Source of the DNA: Pseudomonas aylmerensis
GTDB lineage: Bacteria > Pseudomonadota > Gammaproteobacteria > Pseudomonadales > Pseudomonadaceae
Assembly: GCF_001702265.1 (NCBI RefSeq)
Contig: NZ_MAUE01000008.1
Coordinates: 93,882-157,881 of the forward strand
Reading direction: 5' to 3'
Length of the DNA: 64,000 nucleotides
Part shown: positions 58,137 to 64,000 of the stretch, in pieces
Numbering within the stretch: the stretch's first letter is position 1
Layout of the letters: the number at the start of each line of letters is the position of its first letter
Translations under genes and position numbers: made by a program
Notes under the pieces: model-generated
What the model was told of the DNA's origin: nothing
Database searches by the model: none
Seen by the model: only the letters and a program-made list of their open reading frames with translations

Positions 58137-59410
58137 TGGCCGATCTCTCGATTGTGTTCGCCGGTATCAAGGCCCCCAACCCATTCTGGCTGGCCTCCGC
58201 GCCGCCCACCGACAAGGCCTACAACGTGGTCCGCGCCTTCGAAGCGGGCTGGGGCGGCGTGGTGTGGAAGACCCTGGGTGAAGACCCGGCGGCGGTCAAT
58301 GTGTCGTCACGCTACTCGGCGCACTTCGGCGCCAACCGCGAAGTGCTGGGTATCAACAATATCGAACTGATCACCGACCGCTCGCTGGAGATCAACCTGC
58401 GGGAAATCACCCAGGTGAAAAAGGACTGGCCCGACCGCGCGCTGATCGTGTCGCTGATGGTGCCGTGTGTCGAAGAATCCTGGAAAAACATCCTGCCGCT
58501 GGTGGAAGCCACCGGATGCGACGGCATCGAGCTGAACTTCGGCTGCCCCCACGGCATGCCCGAACGCGGCATGGGCGCGGCGGTGGGCCAGGTGCCGGAG
58601 TATGTGGAACAGGTGACCCGCTGGTGCAAGACCTATTGCTCGCTGCCGGTGATCGTCAAGCTCACGCCGAACATCACTGACATCCGGGTGGCGGCGCGTG
58701 CGGCGTATCGCGGGGGTGCGGACGCGGTGTCGCTGATCAACACCATCAATTCCATCACCAGCGTCGACCTGGAGCGCATGGTCGCGCTGCCGGTGGTCGG
58801 CACCCAGAGCACCCACGGCGGCTACTGCGGTTCAGCCGTGAAGCCGATTGCACTGAACATGGTCGCCGAAATCGCCCGCGACCCGCAGACCCAGGGCCTG
58901 CCGATCTGCGGCATTGGCGGCATCGGCAACTGGCGCGATGCAGCAGAGTTCGTCGCCCTTGGCTGCGGCGCGGTGCAGGTGTGCACGGCGGCGATGCTGC
59001 ACGGGTTCCGCATTGTTGAAGAGATGAAGGATGGGCTGTCGCGGTGGATGGACAGTCAGGGTTACCAGAGCCTGCAGGAATTTTCCGGGCGAGCGGTGGG
59101 CAACACCACGGACTGGAAGTACCTGGACATCAACTATCAGGTCATCGCCAAGATCGACCAGGCCGCCTGTATCGGCTGCGGGCGTTGCCATATTGCCTGT
59201 GAGGACACTTCGCACCAGGCCATCGCGAGCTTGAAGTTGGCCGATGGCACGCACCAATACGAGGTGATCGACGATGAGTGCGTGGGCTGCAACCTGTGCC
59301 AGATCACCTGCCCGGTGGCGGACTGCATCGAGATGGTGCCGATCGAGACGGGCAAGCCGTTCCTGAATTGGACGCAGGATCCGCGCAACCCCTACCGGGA
59401 GGCGGTGTAG
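58136..59410 (+). CDS. preA: Dihydropyrimidine dehydrogenase, FMN/Fe-S subunit
   Basis: 424 aa. FMN TIM-barrel (about 1-310) with IELNFGCPHGMPERGMGAAV and VKLTPNITDIR, then two 4Fe-4S ferredoxin motifs (CIGCGRCHIACEDTSHQAIA; CVGCNLCQITCPVADCIEMV). With PreT it reduces uracil and thymine to the dihydro forms using NAD(P)H. Full length. Confidence 0.95.
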   Translation: MADLSIVFAGIKAPNPFWLASAPPTDKAYNVVRAFEAGWGGVVWKTLGEDPAAVNVSSRYSAHFGANREVLGINNIELITDRSLEINLREITQVKKDWPDRALIVSLMVPCVEESWKNILPLVEATGCDGIELNFGCPHGMPERGMGAAVGQVPEYVEQVTRWCKTYCSLPVIVKLTPNITDIRVAARAAYRGGADAVSLINTINSITSVDLERMVALPVVGTQSTHGGYCGSAVKPIALNMVAEIARDPQTQGLPICGIGGIGNWRDAAEFVALGCGAVQVCTAAMLHGFRIVEEMKDGLSRWMDSQGYQSLQEFSGRAVGNTTDWKYLDINYQVIAKIDQAACIGCGRCHIACEDTSHQAIASLKLADGTHQYEVIDDECVGCNLCQITCPVADCIEMVPIETGKPFLNWTQDPRNPYREAV

Positions 59411-59421
59411 CCCTTTATATG

Positions 59422-59485
59422 AGCGTTCCCACGCTCCGCGTGGGAATGCCTGACTGGACGCTCTGCGTCCGCGCTTGGAACGCGC
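59422..59485. repeat. Intergenic palindromic repeat after preA
   Basis: GCGTTCCCACGC / GCGTGGGAATGC followed by GGACGCTCTGCGTCC and a GCGTTCC-like inverted piece. A repeat type common in fluorescent pseudomonads, between convergent preA and tetR; it may serve as a bidirectional end. Confidence 0.7.
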
Positions 59486-59501
59486 AGCGTAGGAGCGATC
59501 A

Positions 59502-60122
59502 TCACGGCTCCAACCCGATCCCACGCAAAATCACACTGGTCACCGTCTGAATCGCCTTCTCGAACTGCATGTCCGACAGCGGCTGGTGATCATTCAGAAT
59601 CTTCACCTGATGATCGAAGTCGGCGTAGTGCTGGGTCGACGCCCAGATCATGTACAGCAGGCTCGACGGTTCCACCGGCAGGATGCGTTTGTCCTCCACC
59701 CATTGGCGAATTTTCGCTTCCTTCATCTTGGCCCAGTCGTACAGGCTTTCATCCAGCGCCTCACCCAGTGTCGGCGCGCCGTGGATGATTTCGTTGGCCC
59801 AGACTTTCGAGCCATACGGCCGCGTGCGCGAGCGTTGCATCTTGGCGCGGATGTAGCTGCTGAGCACGACGCGCGGATCATCGAAGGTCTCGAAGCTCAG
59901 TGCATCCTGCTTCCACACTTCCAACAGGTCGAACAGCACAGCGCTGTACAGCTCGCTTTTGGTGGTGAAGTAGTAATGCAGGTTGGAGCGCGGCAGTTGC
60001 ACTTCTTCGGCGATGTCGGCCATGGCGGTGCTGCCATAGCCCTTTTCGGCGAAGATTTTCTCCGCCGCCAACAGGATTTTTTCGACGTTGACCCGACGAA
60101 TTCCACTCTTGTGATTGCCCAT
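59502..60122 (-). CDS. TetR-family regulator of the pyrimidine cluster (RutR/PydR-like)
   Basis: 206 aa from the ATG at 60122. Helix-turn-helix KILLAAEKIFAEKGYGSTAM, DIAEEVQLPRSNLHYYFTTK. The C-terminal part resembles RutR (SKVWANEIIHGAPTLGEALD, EPSSLLYMIWASTQHYADFD). RutR binds uracil in E. coli; a pyrimidine ligand is likely here. Convergent with preA. Confidence 0.88.
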   Translation of the reverse strand: MGNHKSGIRRVNVEKILLAAEKIFAEKGYGSTAMADIAEEVQLPRSNLHYYFTTKSELYSAVLFDLLEVWKQDALSFETFDDPRVVLSSYIRAKMQRSRTRPYGSKVWANEIIHGAPTLGEALDESLYDWAKMKEAKIRQWVEDKRILPVEPSSLLYMIWASTQHYADFDHQVKILNDHQPLSDMQFEKAIQTVTSVILRGIGLEP

Positions 60123-60265
60123 AAGGGCTCCCTGACAACAACTTGGCTTAAAGACTACCATCGGCTCTAGATCGCGGCGACAGGCCACAATGAAACTTCT
60201 TACGCGAAGCTTTCGCGCATAAATAGGATTGGTTAGGATCGCGATCCCTATGAAGGATCATTGCC

Positions 60266-60715
60266 ATGAGTATTCGACCTCGCCTGGCCACCGACGACCC
60301 CGTGCTGGGCGCACTGTGGGAGCGTTCGGTGCGGGCCACCCATGACTTCCTCCCCGAGGATGACATCCAGCGTTTGCTGCCGCTGGTGCGCGACACTTAC
60401 CTGCCGATGCCGGCACTCGACACGTGGGTGTTCGAGGATGACGCCGGCATCGCCGGCTTCATCGCCACCGGCGGACACAATGTGGAGATGTTGTTTATCG
60501 ACCCCGACCGCCGTGGCCAGGGCATCGGCCGCCAGTTGCTGGACCACGCCCGCGCCCGTCACGATACCCTCACGGTGGACGTGAACGAACAGAATCCGCA
60601 GGCCGTGGGCTTCTACCTGCACTATGGTTTCATCCAGGTCGCGCGCTCGCCGCTGGATGGCGAAGGCAAGCCCTTTCCCTTGCTGCACATGGCTCTACCG
60701 ACTCCTCAACCCTGA
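60266..60715 (+). CDS. GNAT-family N-acetyltransferase
   Basis: 149 aa, AAGGA site upstream. It begins MSIRPRLATDDPVLGALWER, with acetyl-CoA loop DPDRRGQGIGRQLLDHARAR and VNEQNPQAVGFYLHYGFIQV. YjaB-like by length and motifs; substrate unknown. It ends 12 bp before copC. Confidence 0.88.
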   Translation: MSIRPRLATDDPVLGALWERSVRATHDFLPEDDIQRLLPLVRDTYLPMPALDTWVFEDDAGIAGFIATGGHNVEMLFIDPDRRGQGIGRQLLDHARARHDTLTVDVNEQNPQAVGFYLHYGFIQVARSPLDGEGKPFPLLHMALPTPQP

Positions 60716-60727
60716 AGGTACTGAACA

Positions 60728-61093
60728 ATGCTGATCAAGAACACGTTGACCGCCGTCGCCCTGCTCGCCTCGCTGCTGGGCGCCTCGGCGGCGTTCGCGC
60801 ATGCGCACCTCAAGACTTCGACGCCAGCGGCTGACAGCACCGTCGCCGCGCCTGCCGACCTGCGCCTGAGCTTCAGCGAAGGTGTCGAAGCCACGTTTAC
60901 CAAAGTCTCCCTGAGCAAGGACGGCACCGAAGTCGCGATCAAGGGCCTGGAAACTCCCGACGCCGACAAGAAGACCCTGGTAGTCACCCCTGCCGCCCCG
61001 CTGGCAGCCGGCAATTACAAAGTGGTGTGGAATGCCGTGTCGGTCGACACCCATAAGAGCAACGGTGAATACAGCTTCAAGGTCGGCCAATAA
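60728..61093 (+). CDS. copC: Periplasmic copper-binding protein CopC
   Basis: 121 aa. Signal peptide ending AAFAHA, so the mature protein starts HAHLKTSTPAAD with the N-terminal His of the Cu(II) site. The second conserved His is in SVDTHKSNGEYSFKVG. Short single-domain form without the Met-rich loop of long CopC. Overall Ig-like fold. Precedes copD by 3 bp. Confidence 0.93.
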   Translation: MLIKNTLTAVALLASLLGASAAFAHAHLKTSTPAADSTVAAPADLRLSFSEGVEATFTKVSLSKDGTEVAIKGLETPDADKKTLVVTPAAPLAAGNYKVVWNAVSVDTHKSNGEYSFKVGQ

Positions 61094-61096
61094 CCC

Positions 61097-61954
61097 ATGG
61101 CAACGCTGCTGGTGCTGTGCCGTTTTTTGCATTTCATCGTCGTGCTGCTGATGTTCGGGGCCTGTGCATTCAGGCCCTGGCTATTAGGCGCTGGAGCGCA
61201 ACCGACACTGGACCGGCAGCTATTGCGCATCACGCGCGCCCTCGCCTGGCTGGGCCTGGGCTCCGGCGTGGCGTGGTTGCTGTTGATCACCGCGAGCATG
61301 GCCGGCAGTTGGCAGGCAGCCCTGCAACCGGCCACCGTGCAATTGGTGCTGGGCAAGACCTTCTTTGGCCAAGTGTGGGTCTGGCACCTGTTGCTGAACC
61401 TGTTGCTGGTGATTGCGCTGTTCAAACCCTGGCCCGCCCTGCGCCTGCCGTTGACCGCCCTGCTGCTGGCGACCCTCGCCCCGGTCGGCCATGGCGCCAT
61501 GCTCGATGGGCTCAGCGGCCAATTGCTGATCCTCAACCAGGTGGTGCATCTGATCTGCGTGGGCGCCTGGCTCGGTGGATTGTTGCTGCTGGTGTTGATC
61601 CTCAGGCAACCACAACGGCCCAGCCTGGAACCGATCCTCAGGCGTTTCAGCGGCGTCGGATATGGATTGGTGGCCGGTTTGCTGGTGACGGGCTTGATCA
61701 ACGTGCGCGTGCTCACCGGGCAACTGTGGCCCACGCCGTTGTTCAATGGCTTCGCGCTGATCCTGCTGATCAAGGTAATGCTGGTCCTGGGCATGTTGGC
61801 GCTGGCCTTGCTGAACCGATTGCGCCTTGATCGCGGCGAACAGCACCTGGGCAGTTTGAAAGCCAGCGTGACGCTGGAATGGTTACTAGGTGTTTCAGCA
61901 GTAGCCGCCGTTTCCCTGCTGGGCACCCTTCCGCCGATGGTCATGGCCAACTGA
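61097..61954 (+). CDS. copD: Copper resistance membrane protein CopD
   Basis: 285 aa, about eight transmembrane helices. LCRFLHFIVVLLMFGACAF at the start and VVHLICVGAWLGGLLLLVLI in the middle carry the histidines of the CopD family. Thought to move copper inward together with CopC. Confidence 0.92.
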   Translation: MATLLVLCRFLHFIVVLLMFGACAFRPWLLGAGAQPTLDRQLLRITRALAWLGLGSGVAWLLLITASMAGSWQAALQPATVQLVLGKTFFGQVWVWHLLLNLLLVIALFKPWPALRLPLTALLLATLAPVGHGAMLDGLSGQLLILNQVVHLICVGAWLGGLLLLVLILRQPQRPSLEPILRRFSGVGYGLVAGLLVTGLINVRVLTGQLWPTPLFNGFALILLIKVMLVLGMLALALLNRLRLDRGEQHLGSLKASVTLEWLLGVSAVAAVSLLGTLPPMVMAN

Positions 61955-61989
61955 ATCCAGGGCGAGCTCGCGTCGTACTCGATCAAATG

Positions 61990-62757
61990 TGGGGCGTGCC
62001 CGGGATATTGCCGGGCCTTGCGCGGCCGGCATGGACGCCGCATTCCCCAAGGTGGGAGCGGGCTTGCTCGCGAAAGCGCTGGTTCAGTCGATATCTCCGG
62101 TAACTGATACACCGCCTTCGCGAGCAAGCCCGCTCCCACATTTTTGAACGGTGTGAAGCCTGGGGTGTGGTTCCGCGGTTGAAATCGCCAGGCGTTGCGC
62201 CGCAAGCATGGACGACCCATTCCCCACTGTGGGAGCGGGCTTGCCCGCGAAAGCGCTGGTTCAGTCGATATTTCCGGTGACTGATACACCGCCTTCGCGA
62301 GCAAGCCCGCTCCCACATTTTTGAGCGGTGTGAAGCCTGGGGCGTGGTTGCGCGGTTGAAATCGCCAAGCCTTGCGCTGCATCCCCCCTGTGGGAGCGGG
62401 CTTGCCCGCGAAAGCGCTGGTTCAGTCGATATCTCCGATAACTGACACACCGCCTTCGCGGGCAAGCCCGCTCCCACATTTTTGAGCGGTGTGAAGCCTG
62501 GGGTGTGGTTGCGCGGTTGAAATCGCCAGGCGTTGCGCCGTAAGCATGGACGACCCATTCCCCACTGTGGGAGCGGGCTTGCTCGCGAAAGCGCTGCTTC
62601 AGTCGCTATTTCCGGTGACTGACACACCGCCTTCGCGGGCAAGCCCGCTCCCACATTTTTGAGCGGTGTGAAGCCTGGGGTGTGGTTGCGCGGTTGAAAT
62701 CGCCAGGCGTTGCGCCGCAAGCATGGACGACCCATTCCCCCCTGTGGGAGCGGGCTT
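61990..62757. repeat. Tandem array of about five REP-containing units
   Basis: Units of roughly 160-190 bp, each with GTGGGAGCGGGCTTGC, AAAGCGCTGGTTCAGTCG, an inverted GCAAGCCCGCTCCCACAT and the spacer GTGTGAAGCCTGGGG. Starts at about 62000, 62191, 62371, 62531 and 62705. The last unit is cut at 62757 by the insertion sequence. Confidence 0.9.
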
Positions 62758-62793
62758 GAACTGGTCAAGTAATCTTGGACACCGATTAAGGTT

Positions 62794-63935
<1,142 letters not shown>

Positions 63936-64000
63936 ACACCTCAGATTTGGACGCCATCATAGCGCCCGATTGAGGTGTCCAAAATCATTAGGCCAGTTCA

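Noticed and set aside
61990..62757. Regular repeats that could suggest a CRISPR array
   Set aside because: Units are long palindromic REPs with repeated, not unique, spacers and no cas genes nearby.

Overview
The window looks like a piece of a fluorescent-group Pseudomonas chromosome. The evidence is high GC, abundant Pseudomonas-type REP palindromes (cores such as GTGGGAGCGGGCTTGC), and the conserved order tRNA cluster, tig, clpP, clpX, lon, hupB, ppiD. Identifications rest on motif reading and remembered families; no database search was run.

Layout. 1-234: start of an NRPS-like adenylation gene leaving on the left. 433-1673: ECF sigma factor with an overlapping anti-sigma gene. 1670-8436 (minus): archaic Csu-type chaperone-usher pilus operon with five upstream SCPU subunits (one only 87 aa), chaperone, usher and a two-domain tip protein. 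8576-11080: an AFG1/ZapE-type ATPase and a leucine-rich-repeat protein kinase. 11166-11873: YebC-type regulator. 11983-17437: 2-aminoethylphosphonate (AEP) region with an OPA-type MFS transporter, two LysR regulators, phnW and phnX. 17608-23571: cytochrome b561, ACC deaminase/D-cysteine desulfhydrase, fadH, and a membrane-anchored nitrilase-fold protein lacking two catalytic residues, coupled to an AraC regulator. 23580-28223: a 28-aa ORF, then an unusual 2-oxoacid dehydrogenase E1 locus (free-standing E1 C-terminal fragment, MarR regulator, complete AceE-like E1) with shared TTGCAA-type palindromes.

28225-31792 holds a DUF2242 lipoprotein, LysR, MFS and GNAT genes. 31893-42418 is the proteostasis block ppiD, a tRNA-Asp-like relic, hupB, lon, clpX, clpP, tig, four tRNAs (His, Leu, His, Arg) and folD. 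42628-45151 holds pbpG, a C39-like lipoprotein with Ser in place of the catalytic Cys, a 53-aa membrane peptide and a small lipoprotein. 45371-51153 is an RND efflux operon (permease, adaptor, outer-membrane factor), followed by a duplication scar built around two near-identical 132-bp hairpin elements.

51627-60122 is the reductive pyrimidine pathway: NCS1 importer, PreT/PreA (uracil to dihydrouracil), dihydropyrimidinase (to N-carbamoyl-beta-alanine), a carbamoyl amidohydrolase (to beta-alanine) and a TetR regulator. 60266-61954 holds a GNAT gene and copC/copD. 61990-62757 is a tandem REP array interrupted by a complete IS3-family element that runs to the window edge.

The strongest candidates for something undescribed are the E1-fragment/E1/MarR locus and the nitrilase-fold pseudoenzyme plus AraC pair. 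Smaller curiosities are the Cys-to-Ser C39 lipoprotein, the tRNA-Asp-like relic, the 87-aa SCPU subunit and the chimeric duplication scar.
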